NCBI GenBank assembly: GCA_905250885.1
Contig: CAJNOQ010000107.1
Coordinates: 1 to 64,000, forward strand
DNA: 64,000 bases
Reading direction: 5' to 3'
Source: Didymodactylos carnosus
Taxonomy: Eukaryota > Rotifera > Eurotatoria > Philodinida > Philodinidae
Under the pieces are notes generated by a model. That model did no database searches. It was not told where the DNA came from and saw only the letters and a list, made by a program, of their open reading frames with translations. Of the stretch, positions 24,791 through 37,597 are shown one piece after another (the first letter of the stretch is position 1; every line of letters begins with the position of its first letter). The position numbers and the translations under genes were made by a program.

Positions 24791-25625
24791 CCCTTGGGAG
24801 ACGGGAAGCCTATATTTGGGCAAAAGTAGCGGCACCCGTGTAACTCAAGAACCATGATAGCCAGGGACTTCTAATTTTGTGTGGTTGCTCTTACCAGCTC
24901 TTACCATGCTGATGGCCCCCAAGTTTGGGCCTCTTTTAAAGAATGGCTCGTGAGATATAAGTGATTTATTTCTTTTCTTCAGAGACAAAAGTTTCACCTG
25001 CTTTGTTCGGAACCATAGATTTTCATGATTGTTTTTTCATGATTATGATGTACATTGAATGCAAATTCTTTTGTAGAAAGAGCGACCCTTAGTTCCTTAT
25101 CCGTGCTCTTCTATCGTTGGTGCTCGTTCTCAATGAATTTCAAGAACCAAATAATGGTCAATCTTCATACGTTGGCTGGATAATCCACAGACACTGTAGA
25201 GCCTTTGATGCGAATTTGAAGTTAAAATGATGCTCCTAGACTGAGTTGTGAATTTTTTTCTTAAGGAACCTCGAATTTTCAACAAAAAAAGCGATCCTCC
25301 CCCATAAAATAGCTGTATTTCACTGACTACTAACAGCCAACTCACGAAATTCATACCATAAATAGAGTAGAGTCATGGATACATTTTAGTAAAAAGAACA
25401 AGTTTTCATCTCTCATAGATCAGGTGCTATTGATATTTTACAGAAAAGAATAAATCGCTTATATCTCATGAACCATCCTTTAAAAGAGGCCAAAACTTAG
25501 TGCACCATCAGCATTCGGTAAGAGCTATGACCACACAAAATTAGAAGTCCCTAGCTATCATGGTTCTTGAGTTACACAGGTGAGTTACACTTTTGCCCAA
25601 ATATAGGCTTCCCGTCTCCAAAGGG
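24791..25625. mobile_element. piggyBac-type foldback MITE
   Basis: A TTAA on each side (24787-24790, 25626-25629) brackets ends CCCTTGGGAGACGGGAAGCC and the inverse GGCTTCCCGTCTCCAAAGGG. TTAA targets and CCC... ends are the piggyBac signature. Imperfect inverted arms extend about 190-200 bp inward on both sides (AACTCAAGAACCATGATAGC and its inverse are easy to see). The roughly 400-bp centre is unique and non-coding. Confidence 0.88.
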
Positions 25626-25648
25626 TTAAAAACAAGAACCATCTGCAT

Positions 25649-25964
25649 TAGAGATGTGCAACCCGACCCGACCCGAAGGTTGGGTACGGGTACGAAGTTG
25701 TCGGGTACGGGTTTTATTTTTTTTAATTTACCTGAAAACCGGAAGGTTCTAGTGGAAAACCCAAAACTTAGTGAAAACATATAGGAATTTAGCTAAAATA
25801 CATGAAGGTTTAAAAAAGAATTACTTGAGAACGTAATGATAATTTGACATCTTCAGCCGAAAAACAAAAGTTTTTAGCTGGAAAACAAAAAGGAGAAAAT
25901 TTTTAGGTATAAGTCGATTACGGATCGGGTACAGGTACAAAAATGGTACACGTGCGCATCTCTA
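25649..25964. mobile_element. hAT MITE with perfect 8-bp target duplication
   Basis: A 316-bp element runs from TAGAGATGTGCAACCCGACC to GTACACGTGCGCATCTCTA. The target duplication ATCTGCAT is identical on both sides (25641-25648 and 25965-25972). The interior carries GGTACGGGTACG and CGGGTACGGG words near the left end and GATCGGGTACAGGTAC near the right end. No coding capacity. The unbroken duplication suggests a fairly young insertion. Confidence 0.93.
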
Positions 25965-26330
25965 ATCTGCATCCATACAGGTACGAATGTACAAAACATG
26001 TGCTCTGAGAGAACTAAATTATACTATGAAATAACGAGATAAGATCTAGCATCTAGTCTTAAATTACTTTTTACTAAAGATAAAAGAAGAAATTATTTTC
26101 TTCTCATTCTTTTCTCTAACAATTTCTTTCTATTCTCGAAATTAAATTTAATCTACTTGAATTTGGCTAGATGAACAAATAGGTTAGTCGAAGACAAATA
26201 GAAATTCAGTTTTGTTCGAATAGAAAGTATCAAAATATTACTTTAGTATCTACGAGAAAAGAAACGCGCTTATTTAAATGTGAAGAAAGATAAATTTATT
26301 CTATTAAAAGTAGATAAAAGAACAAAAACA

Positions 26331-26693
26331 ATGTATTTTTCATCTAAAAGTCAGCCTTACATTCATTCAACAAATTTGATCGATGATAATCATTATTTAC
26401 CGGGAAGTGCACGTGATAATTTATGTTTAGCATTTTTTAGTTGTCTATGTTGTTTTCCAATTGGTTTAGCAGCTCTAATTCGAAGTATTCAATCTTATGA
26501 ACTATTATCTCAACATAATGCTGTATATTGGCCCGGTTTAGCTGAATATTATGGACGAGAATCTTTTCGCTTATCGATACTAGCTATTCTATTTGGTACG
26601 GTTATATGGGCTAGTATATTGAGTTATTATTTATATAGATTTTATTATTTAAAATATTCTTTTGCAAGACATATTATTGAATTATCATCATAA
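26331..26693 (+). CDS. CD225/dispanin-type small membrane protein
   Basis: A single exon encodes 120 residues. The first in-frame ATG after an upstream stop is at 26331. The core YLPGSARDNLCLAFFSCLCC, PIGLAALIRSIQ, then YYGRESFRLSILAILFGTVIW, matches the CD225 (dispanin/IFITM/SynDIG) pattern. That pattern is a first intramembrane segment ending CCxPxGLxAxIxSIQ, a short cytosolic loop with small, charged and Ser residues, and a second transmembrane helix (about residues 73-98). CD225 proteins act in membrane fusion control and vesicle or receptor trafficking. The vertebrate immune role of IFITMs should not be assumed here. A 5' exon cannot be ruled out. It converges on SEC31 with about 1 kb between them. 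Confidence 0.85.
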   Translation: MYFSSKSQPYIHSTNLIDDNHYLPGSARDNLCLAFFSCLCCFPIGLAALIRSIQSYELLSQHNAVYWPGLAEYYGRESFRLSILAILFGTVIWASILSYYLYRFYYLKYSFARHIIELSS

Positions 26694-27718
26694 AAATATT
26701 ATTTCTAAATTTTTAACAAGGAATAAAGAACAACTCTTTTGTTGTAATTGATTTCTAGAATTAGATCGATTTTGAGTTCTATGTTTATGTCTTAACTATG
26801 AGCAATATATTTTTGTTTGCTATTTTTTATTTATTTTTTCATGAATAATAAATATTGTAAAAACCAAACAAACAAACAATTGAGAAAAACAAAAACAAAA
26901 AAAGAAAAGAATAAAGTTTAATAATAACAATAAAGAAAAACAATGTCGGAAAAGAAATATACCCCTAAAACTACCGTTCTGTTTTATTTCATAACCGATC
27001 TATTCATGGATGGATATTACGGTATAATACTAAAAGAGACAAGAGCAACCATCACGCATACACTCAACAAAAATCAAAACATAAAACAATTATTGTGTCA
27101 AGTTGATAAATAAATATTCCTTAAACAAGAACAAAAAACAAGATAAATAATAATAATCATAATAAACCAACAATGTTATAGAATAGAATAGAGAAAAACA
27201 GTTCACACAAAGAAATAAATTGACTAAAATGAATACGCACACAAGTTTGATCAAGAGATTCTTTTCAAAAGAATAAATAATATTGCCTATGAGTGTCATG
27301 TTTCTTCTTCTTCTTCTTCTTCTTCTTCAATGAACAAAATTTTGAAATTTAGAGTAAATATCGAATATGAGCTTTCCTTTCTATCTGTGTACTAACTCTA
27401 CACTATTTTTTTTTTATTTAGAGAAATATAAAAGAGTTCTTCTTTTACAGGTTTTTTTTTGACTATAAACTTTGACTGTTAAATCGAGAATGTAAACCAA
27501 AAAATAAATAATAACTTCATAATTTATCGAACTGTTGTATAAAACACTTTGCCATTAATCGTAAACTGTTAAAAAATTAAACTGCAGTTCGTCAAGATAA
27601 GAAAACAAAAACAAAAGAATAATAAAAAGAAGAATTTCATGTTTTGATATTGTTAACACATTTTTTTTCTTTATTTATTTTAAGAATCTTGGTCAACAAT
27701 TATAAATGAAACGAAAAT
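26694..27718. other. Convergent intergenic with (TTC)n microsatellite
   Basis: AT-rich spacer between the CD225 gene and the SEC31 stop. It contains a (TTC)n tract at about 27302-27328 and an A-rich stretch at 26860-26940. No gene recognised. Confidence 0.6.
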
Positions 27719-30700
27719 TTATTGACAGTATACATTTAACTGTGTGCAACACTGTACAAGTACTTTAATAGCCGGTAAATATTGACTTGTTTCAGCAATA
27801 TTTTCTGCTGCAACCATTTGTGTGTAAATAGTCAAACACGAGTGATAATCACGTTGACGAATATAAGCAATAATTTGATGTATGCCAGACAAAACGGTTG
27901 GAGATACCTAAAATATATATTTTCATTATAAAAAACCAAAAAATTATAAAGATATTTCTAAAATGTGTTCAAAATCAATCACTCATAGTATAGAATTAAA
28001 ATCAGATGTAATCAATAGATAGAGTTTGTCGAATTGATTATTCTAATGTCGAGTAATATTTAGATGAACACTCAACAATAGCAACTAACAGTCGAAATCT
28101 GACCACAAGCATCCTTCTAACTTTATAATTTAGTAAATATAAACGTAATTCCATATTGAGAGTCGAGTAACGTGAAGTCCATATCGTTTTGTATGTTGAT
28201 GCTCACATTTCGACTGTTAGTGGCCGTTGTTAAGTGTCCATCTAAATAGTACTCCATGTTCGAATAATCAACTCGACAAATTCTATCTATTGACTATAAT
28301 CCTGAAAAAAATAAGTTTTCCTCGGTATTTTGAGGATATTGTTACCAAAAGAACGTATTTCTTTTAAATCTCGTATAGTTTTTCAAGATTTTTTCAGTAT
28401 TACAAATAGATTTTGAAAAAAGTAATCACATATTCTGATAGAATTTGAAATTCTCTATCACCCTATATATTTATATATTGTCTTGTATTTACTTGCTGAG
28501 AAAAAATTTGAATACAGTAAAGGCAACCTACTTTGACAAGTACAAAAATGCACTACTTTTTAGGACTTTTCAAATTATTATTGCTATGGAAATAAATGTT
28601 TGCAAAAGTAAATATAGGCTCTGATAGCCCGTGAAATTCTCTATCATTCTATGTATTTATGTCTTGCCTTGCACCTATTTGTCAAAGAATAATTCGAATA
28701 TTATTTAGGCACCCTAGGTTGCAAACCTAAATAACCAGACCTTTTACTATCTCTTTGGTTTTTATTTCAGATTTATTATCACTATAGAAATAACTTTTTG
28801 CACACGCAGTTATATGTTCTGATAGCGCTTGAAATTCTCTATTATCCTGAACTTTTGAACTTAAAAACGAAAGAGATAGTAAAAAAAGTGCAGTTTGTTA
28901 GAGTTTTTCAAGGAAGGTGCCTAAATAGTATTAGAATTAGTCTTTGACAAATAGGTGCAAAACAAGACACAAATATATAGAATGATAGAGAATTTCACAG
29001 GCTATCAAAATACACAATCACTTTTGTAAAAGAGTGTTCTTATAGCTATAATAATTTGAAAAAAATACTGAAGAAGTAGCGAAAAATATGCACTTTTTTG
29101 TACTTGTCAAAGTAGGTTGCCTTTACTGTATTCAAATTTTTTCTCAGCAAGTAAATGCAAGACAATATATAAATATATAGGGTGATAGAGAATTTCAAAT
29201 TCTATCAGAATATGTGATTACTTTTTTCAAAATCTATTTGTAATACTGAAAAAATCTTGAAAAACTATACGAGATAACAATGATTGTATTAAATGTGTGG
29301 AAATGAGGTACTGAGGGTGTGTTCACTTCATTGGAATAATTTTTTTACACAGTGATCCAAACAAAAATAAAAATGTACAGGATGATGTAAAATTTCACGG
29401 GCTTTCAGAATATATCGTTACTTTAAAAACAAATACGTTCTTTTGGTAACAATATCCTCCAAATACCAAGGAAAACTTATTTTTTCCAGGGGTATATATC
29501 AGATTTGAATTATGTATTATGAATGGGTACTAGCACATTTTACAAATACTTAAATTATGAAGTCTAAATGAAAACATTAATTTCAAACAACAAACTATTA
29601 ACCATTGTGGAAGTAAGTTAATTTTTTTTATCGAAAATGATATGTACTGATTCAATTTTAGCATACGAATGTAATGTTGAAAATTCATAGGTTTTAAACT
29701 TATTAATCACAATTATGATAATTTACATACTCTATTTTCTCTCAATTTATCGTATAATATTTGTAATTTTTTGTTAACATCGTCTAATTTTCGTTTTAAC
29801 GGTAATTGTTGTGTTGCCTGAAGACATTGTTGAACAAGTATATCGAATATATCTTGAATTATTTGATGTTCACTGGGTAATTGAGCTTTCACAATAGGTG
29901 CGGGTGGTGGAGGTGGTTGCGCAGGAGTAGAATTAACTGGATCCGGTTGTACTGATTGTGGGTAGGAATTCGGTGGTATTGTTCCATGTTGAGAATAATT
30001 AGTTAAATGGTGTGGAGGCTGTTGTTGTTGCTGATTGCTAAAATTAAACGGATATTCTTGAGGTTGATATGGATTTATTGATCCGGGCAAAGGTTGCATA
30101 ATAGCTTCGGGTGCCATAGGATGTTGAGCCTAAAAATATACAATTTTCATGTAGAGATATATAACATTTCTTTCGAATTCAAAAATGAGAGATCTTGATT
30201 TAAATGTCAATAATAAGGTGTTGTGCTAGCTGAAAAGCTTTTGTTTGTCAGAAATAGTTTGTATTAAACCTTGTAAGGCGACTGTGAGTGGTATGAATAT
30301 CTATTTTACTTTTGGTTGAACAGCTTTTTGTTTCATCATCACATTTGGCGGATCGTTCCATGGAACTGATGGTGGATGATAAACTACCGGTGGTGGCTCG
30401 ATTGGATGATCTAGAAATAGAAAAAATATATGAATAGCCAATTAATCTAAATAATTTCATTGTGACTTACTAGAAACACTGTTATTTGTACCCATTGGCG
30501 TCAGTGTTGGTATAGTTGCTGGTGGTTGATAAGGCTGATAGGTTGGTATTGATGGTGGGGTTGGATATCTACTCAAATAATGATAAGATTTAGTAACTAT
30601 CGAAATTTTTCCTGATACAGTGATGTTAGAAAAATATTCAATTTTTTTTTTAGAAAACTGTGTGCCGCTTATCAAATCTAAGATATATGTGATTTCAACT

Positions 30701-33700
30701 ATTTTGTACCGACCGTATACACAAAGTTGACGCTTTCTAAACTGTTAACTGTCACGTAGGTTTTTTAATTACTTAATATTTGATGTTTGTCTCATATTTG
30801 CTTCGTTTGTTGGTTGTTGTGGTGGCCAATTAGCGTTTGTTGGAGGAGCCTGTGTTACAGAATAAACAGGTTGTGCCGGTTGATCAGGTGGTTTGAAAAA
30901 ATTAAAATTTCCGGGAGTCGGAGCAGGATTACTATTTGATGGTACATAATTCATTGTCTGAGAAAGAGGAGTAACAAGAGGTGGTTGATAATTAGTATAC
31001 CCAACAGATGGAGAAACGTTTGACATATGTTGTTTTGAAACTGAATATTGGTCAAACGGGCGTGTAGTACGTGGAATATCGACAGATTCACGTTTAGTTG
31101 TTTGTACTTTCTGTTGTTGTGCAGTTGAAAGAACATCAATTTTCCTATATGGACATGGAGGTTTTGGAATTCCAACTTGTTTATCCAATGGTAATCCATG
31201 ATAAAGACGATCACGTAACACAAGCAATTCAGGCTGAAAAGAGTAAATAAATTGTTCAAATATTTAGTATTTACCACAAAATTTTATATATCATACCGTT
31301 TGCAAATTTCCTAGATACTTTAATGCTGCTTGTGTATAACCTTCATTGGCTAATAATTGTGCATATTTTACTAAATGTTTACTGATCGATGGTCCACTTA
31401 AACCATCAAGAGCTTGTACTGGTTGTGAATATTCAAGAGAACGTTTAAGAATAAAAATTTTTTCAATTAAAATTTCTAATTGTTTCGAATCATTTTCATC
31501 AAAATGATGACTCAACGAATAACATTGATCAAATTTTTCTAAATTTCCCATTATTATATAACAGATACATGCATACGATTTTAGCGTTGGCTCTTGACCT
31601 AATTTTAATGCTAATTCTTCACATAATTGTACAAATGTATCGTCACTCGTATATGTCAAAAGTGCTACTAAAATTTCACGCCAATTACTAATGTTATTTG
31701 TTTGAATCAAACGTTTATAATCTTGATGGAGAACAATGTCAATTAACTAAATATAAGGAGAAAAACAAATTTAGATAGTCATTTTAGAATTTAAATCAAA
31801 AATCATTCTAATATGTTTCAAACTAAAGGCATATTGGTTTAAAAATTAAAAAGTTGATATTCTAAAAGAATCTATGCTCCCTCACATGATACATCTAAAA
31901 TTCTACAAAATAATTTTAATTTTAATTGAACTTACTTTTGTTGTGTATGAATGAACTTTTGTAAAATATCGCTTTTGAGTTTTATAAAGAAGATCTTGTC
32001 CTCCTAAATTTGCCAATAATATTGCGTCTGTATAACGTTGTTCATGAAAACATAAATCAACAGCTGATTCAAAATTTCCAGTCATAATACATCGGCTTAA
32101 GACCGCTTCCACTTCTAAAACAGAGAAATTAATCACTATCAACAACATATACATTAATATAGTATGTGTAGATCTTATAAAAGAATTTTTTCTTAGAATA
32201 ATCACTTCATTGATAAATTTTCCTTCAAAACCTCGATAAATAAGATTAAATAATGAAATTCTTGCCCATTATCTTTAACCTACCAATATTAGCTCCCATA
32301 GCAGGCGTACTTCTTCCATGTGCTTGTTGTATATCAATAGTAGGTGTGGTTTTTCCACTGATGTTATTATTTAATTGTAAATTATGCATTGTATCATGTA
32401 GATCATCATTTACTTTTACTGTTTTAGTCATTAAATTGTTTACTCGATTAACTAACTCATCTTGCTTAAATCCTAATAATTCAATATATGTTCTTTTTTG
32501 TTCTCGTTCAAAACTACCACGAATAAAACGCCACAGAATTAATTCATCACTTGCGCGACTTGTTGAAATTTTATGGTCACAATATTCTATTAATGTTCCC
32601 GTTTGCAATACTTTATCAAATGTTTGAACACTCTGAATAAATTGTTTATCAACAGTTACTTGAGAAATAACGACTAATCGACGAGGTGGTGGTTGAGTAG
32701 TTGAGGGTATTGTACCATCAACAACATTTGCAGAAGATGAAGATGCATTTGCTACAGTAGATTGAACAACAATAAGTTTTCCACCAAACTAAAACAAATA
32801 GAAAATAATTAGCTAAATTCATTTAAGCAATTTTAAAGACTAATGTTTGTGTTCTCGTACCGCAAATGTAACTCTTGCTTGTCTTCTCATCCATTTGGGA
32901 GCATATTTAATGGGTGCCACATTTTGAACCGTTGGAAGTAGAGTTTGTGGTTGAGGTTGTTGACCCGTTAATGGACCACCTCCAAAAAGTTCATGATCTA
33001 GAAAATTTCCCTGTGTTCCATTACCAAAGGCCTGTGTGAATAATTGATTATTAGCCGGTCGTGATATTTGACATGATCCACCCATAATTGTATAGATACT
33101 TAATGTACCATCGAATGATGCCGCAGAAATTAAATTTGGATCAGCTATAAAAAGAAAGAAAGAAGAAAACTGTTTAAAAATAAGACAAAACAATGTTTCC
33201 TCGAATCTATTACCTAGACACCATTTAACATCGAAACACCAATGACTACACGGAATTTCATAGACAATTTCAGACATCACACCCAAATCATTCGGATTCC
33301 AACACAAAATTTTATTATCCTTTCCACTACTCATCAATAAATTACCATCATTTGGACACCATTGTAAATCAAGTACACCTCTAAAACAATAAAATAAAAT
33401 TATTATAAAAATTACTCAAATCATATGACTCAATAATCTCAAATATGGAATCTATTTGAATTGATGTTGATCAACATAATTGAAGAATTCAGCTACATCG
33501 TTTTCTCCTCACAAAATGAAAATTTTGTTTTTTTCAGCTAAACATAAAAGATTTGAGCAATAATTTCAAATTTACTGACCTACTATGTCCACTTAATAAT
33601 TTCATCGGAGATGCACCATATCGTAAATCCCACAACTGAATAGCGGATGAATCTTCTTCTGATGCTAGACACAATTGACTAGTAATCTCTGGATGCCATA

Positions 33701-34703
33701 CTAAATATTTTGATCTCATACGATAAGTTGAATCGGATATTTTAAATATTGGCTCTGCTGAACGTAAATCCCATATTAAACTAGAATAAATACAAACATA
33801 ATAAAAGAGCAAATAAATAATTATTTAGATATTTACCATTTTCCTCCTAGTGTGCTTCCTAATATTTGTGGTTTTTGTTTATTCCAACCCACACATTCAA
33901 CATCGTCTCGTTGTTGTTTATCTCTATTTGAACCTCCCGGTATCATTGGTTTAGATAAATCATTTAAATCCCAAATCATCAATTCAGAATCAGATGAACC
34001 AGATGCAAATAAATTTTTTTCAATAGGATTTACATCAATTGTATTCACACTACCACTATGTTGATCTAGTTTTGATTTTATTGCCGAATCATCATGAGAA
34101 AAAGGATCAACAAGATAAATAGAACCTTTTTCAGTGGCACAAATTAAAAGATTTTCAGACGATGGAAAATGGGTCCAAACCAATTTTTTGAATCTAAAAA
34201 AACAACAACAAATCGTAAGATAGCACAAACATCGACGTTTTCTGCTTTTTTCTGTTCTCTTCTTTTTTACACTGTTTCCTCGGAGAAAAGTACTGCATTT
34301 TTTTTTCAACAATGAATAGATCTACAAATATAATGACTCGTTATGTGTAAACTAAGTTGAAATGAGACCATACGTGTGACTCGGCACTAGGACTAATTCA
34401 AGCAGTTGTTAAAACATCAAATTTATTGCATCTTTTTACCTATGATCCGTTTTGATTGATGAAAGTGGTGTCATTGCTGTACTTCTATCAGCCATATTTA
34501 ATTGAAATAATTCTAACGTGGAATTTGTACTATAAAACGATGAAATAGTTATGTAATATGAAGTCTAAAATGGAAGGTATTATTGTATACCTGAATGATG
34601 CATCGAGTTGTTGAGCAGCTGTACCAGCCACAAGATATATTGGTTGTTGATTAGCTGGAGACCAAGCCACATGGACAGTTCGATCGATTTCTTTTAATTT
34701 CAT
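27719..34703 (-). CDS. SEC31: COPII outer-coat protein SEC31
   Basis: Fourteen exons on the minus strand (first 34591-34703, last 27719-27907) join in phase to about 1197 residues, close to human SEC31A (1220). With SEC13 it forms the outer cage of COPII vesicles at ER exit sites. The N-terminal WD40 propeller (about 1-340) begins [16 protein letters not shown] and shows [35 protein letters not shown] and [17 protein letters not shown]. The alpha-solenoid follows ([57 protein letters not shown]). A Pro/Gln-rich disordered linker comes next, including VPWNDPP. The C-terminal helical SRA1-like domain holds [19 protein letters not shown] and ends [13 protein letters not shown]. Most introns are about 50-75 nt. 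The last one, 27908-29730 (1.8 kb), is filled by two adjacent foldback elements. Confidence 0.97.
28005..28300. mobile_element. Foldback element in the last SEC31 intron
   Basis: About 110-bp arms are inverted: ATCAATAGATAGAGTTTGTC on the left against the inverse of GACAAATTCTATCTATTGAC on the right. CACTAACAGTCGAAAT-type words pair nearer the centre. Non-coding. It abuts the next foldback with no spacer. Confidence 0.82.
28301..29490. mobile_element. 1.2-kb giant foldback with internal ~190-bp repeats
   Basis: The ends CCTGAAAAAAATAAGTTTTC and the inverse GAAAACTTATTTTTTCCAGG open long inverted arms. GGATATTGTTACCAAAAGAA and AAAGTAGGTTGCCTTTACTG-type blocks recur in inverse order at both ends. 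Within each arm, a unit containing CTGATAG...GAAATTCTCTAT recurs near 28436, 28619 and 28817, a spacing of about 183-198 bp. The element is therefore both palindromic and internally tandem. No coding frame. The TATA-like flanks suggest a TA target, but the superfamily is unproven. Confidence 0.85.
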
Positions 34704-35164
34704 TTTGACAAATTATAATAAAATATCTAAAAAATCAGCCATAAACGTCAATAGGACTTAGTCTACATATTAAAGTATATGAAATAAAACTATGAACATA
34801 CGAACTAAATTTTTGCACTATTCGTCTTTCTTTGCGCTAAAGAAACAATTCAGATTGACATTGTAAAGTTTACAGTCATTGTTAAAAGAATAAAAGACGT
34901 ATTGTTTGTTATTGTTTTATTAATAATTTTTATTGCTAAAATATATCGATAAGTTGATAAATGCATAACAAATAAAATGTAATATATAAAAAAATGAATA
35001 ATTTCGTTTTTTTTTTTGTAAAATGTTCACAAGTGAGTTTTCGATATCGAAAAAAAAAAACAAAAAACAAAATAATTACAAAAATAATAAAAATAATGAT
35101 TTTATTGCACTTAGAAAAGTTTATAATTTATTCGACATACAAAATATGACACATATATCTTTAA
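34704..35164. other. Spacer between BRI3-like gene and SEC31
   Basis: A 460-bp very AT-rich spacer with A and T runs near 34985-35080. It must hold the 3' end of the BRI3-like gene and the 5' end of SEC31, both on the minus strand. Confidence 0.5.
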
Positions 35165-35603
35165 TTAAAAAATAGCACCACAAAAACTACATCGTCGTTG
35201 ACGAAATGCCCAACAACATATTAAACCAATTGGAAATAAAAATACTGCACAAGAAATTCCAACACATGTAAAATCAGTATCCAATGTACCCGTTTTACAT
35301 ACTGGACAAGTACCTATAGTAATTACATTTGTGTTTGGCATCATTTGTGACGATGCAGAATAATTTGTGACGACAGGTCCAATATTTGAATACTGATTCG
35401 TAGTTGTTGTTGGAAATTCACCCACAAAGGTTCCATAACTATCACTAGTAGTTAATGCTTATGATTGAAAGAATAGAAAATGTAAAAAATAATTTTTGCA
35501 AATACAATGCGAAAGAACTATTACCAGAGTTTTGTGATAACATATCATTATAGGAAGATGGAGAAATTTCATTTTCAACGAGTTTCTGTTGATCATTTGA
35601 CAT
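35165..35603 (-). CDS. BRI3-like small membrane protein
   Basis: Two exons (35525-35603, 35165-35457) join in phase 1 across a 67-nt intron to give 123 residues. The N-terminal half is Ser/Thr/Asn-rich with no clear structure. The C-terminal half has CPVC (77-80), a hydrophobic segment of about 18 residues (ISCAVFLFPIGLICCWAF), then RQRRC and CxxC (116-119), ending GAIF. This arrangement of CxxC, membrane segment and RRCxxCGA matches brain protein I3 (BRI3) closely and LITAF-type domains more generally. These sit on late endosome and lysosome membranes with paired zinc-binding cysteines. An extra upstream exon is possible but not needed. Confidence 0.85.
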
Positions 35604-35981
35604 CTAAAAAATACAAACATAACGATACAAAATAACATCAAAATAAACCTGTTCCAATGAATAAAGTGAGTTTTCAAAACAGTTTTCAAACAGAAATACA
35701 ATTACTTTTAATTGTATTTCTTACACTGACATTATTTCATGACATAAGAGTTCGCTTCTGAATACAGTTCATAAAGGAATAATAAAAATAAAAATAAAAA
35801 AGCAAGTATCACACACACAAAGAAAAACCTTTTACATTTTATTTTGCTGGACAAAAAACAAATAGTATGCCATTTCATATGTATTCTATATGAGAAACAA
35901 ACACAAAAATAAATAAATGTAACAACGTGGACTATTTCTTTTATACGGTTTACCACGTCATTATTTACTTTTTTTATAATC

Positions 35982-36106
35982 CATGTCGTCAAAATTGCCT
36001 AACTTTTACCGATTAATCGCGACTTTTCTGCAGTGTTTCTATGATATCAAGCTAAAAATATTCATTTGCAATTAATCGACAAAAGTTAGGCGATTTTGAC
36101 GACATG
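35982..36106. repeat. 125-bp palindromic mini-element
   Basis: CATGTCGTCAAAATTGCCTA on the left is inverted at the right end (CGATTTTGACGACATG). Arms of about 37 bp (AACTTTTACCGATTAATCG against CAATTAATCGACAAAAGTT) enclose a ~50-nt loop. It lies upstream of the BRI3-like gene. Probably a very short MITE. Confidence 0.8.
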
Positions 36107-37597
36107 AGAAGTCATCAAACTCTTAGAGAATGATTATAACTTTCGCACATGTACCAAAATTTCTTTTATACACCATTTTACATTTTTTGACGCTTACCGC
36201 TATTTTGTAGGAAAACAGAGTGACACTATATCTCCAAAATCTCACTACAAACATTGCATTTCAGTGCTATACTTATTAAGCAACGAATGATAAGTAGACT
36301 GATAATTTAATATTGTTATCAAATACCAAAAATTCACTGTTCAATGAACAAAATATAATCATACTCATTTAAGTATACATTATCGCTTTATCTTATCTGA
36401 GTGATTATGAAGAAAAAACGAGATAATGGTCCGGTTAATTCTCTATGAACAAATCTTGTTCAAAATAAGCAAAATGTCAGACTTAGATAAAAACTTTCTA
36501 ACAAATACAATTAAGCGATCGACTTGACCAAAGAAAGCGACGCTATCCTCTCTAAATATTGGTAACTGTTCAGCTCAACAAACTACTTGACTTGTGAGAA
36601 GAGCACATTTTACAGGACGAAAACCATCTCAAAAGAGAAAACATCGCCGTAGTAATATGAAACATCAATCACTAACCTGAGTCAACTGAGAGTATAAATT
36701 TTATGATCAATAACGTTGATAATTCAATAGAATGTGTACATTTTTTTCAACATTCCTCGCCTTTCGCGCACACGTCGATCGATCGATTGATGATCGTTAA
36801 AAGATATTTTCAATCGATAACCACTCATTGCCACGTCTCAAGGCGCCCTTCAAGTTCAGATTAAGAACTGATACGATATCTCAAGAATTTTGAAGTCAAA
36901 GACTGACCCAAAAAGTCGTTCGAAACTGTCCAGAATCCTGGTCACCAACTGAAATTATCGATCTGCCGTCATCGATCATCGAATTACTAACTGTTCACAT
37001 CACATAGAATACGTTGAACACGTAGACTGTTTTGTAGACATAGTTGATTGGCTTAGGGTACCATAACTGAAGTTCACAAGAACTTCCTAATAGAGATCAC
37101 AGATACGAGAGAACATATATTTTATAACATTATTATTTTAATTAATGTCTCGCTCTTAGTGGAAATTTCGTATGAGTTTGCACTTTCCCGTACTATACTA
37201 GGATATATATAGATATAGAATCGATAGCAGCGTTCTCATTTCTCTCTTCCATAGTGTATGGTGTATAGTATGAGGGAGAAAGATAAGGAAGTTCGAGTTA
37301 TTTTAGTTTCGTGTCTCCGTACGATAGAATATTCCATTGTATTCTGCTTTATTTTTTCCTTTAGCTTCACATAGTAGCCACGAGCAACGTGAATTGACGT
37401 AGATTGTCGTTTTAAAATTATTATTGAAGATAAGAGAACACAACGATTATTCTTTTTTACACCTTTTACAGGCTCAAAACTTATCAATAAATATGTTCTG
37501 AAAGAAAAAACAAAAAAAGAAATACCGTATCATATGTTTTTCATGGTTTTGTAATTTTTTGAAAAAAATTCACTGTCTGATCACATCATTCATCGCA
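36107..37597. other. Divergent intergenic between BRI3-like and SDR genes
   Basis: No gene recognised. It should contain both 5' control regions. CTTTTACAG at about 37463-37471 is a candidate 3' splice site upstream of the SDR start codon. Confidence 0.45.

Noticed and set aside
25593-25784. Open frames over 25.5-25.8 kb on both strands
   Set aside because: They cross the boundary of the piggyBac-type and hAT MITEs and reflect the GGTACGGGTAC words.
32253-32627. 124-residue plus-strand frame
   Set aside because: It is the antisense shadow of the SEC31 exon at 32284-32788.
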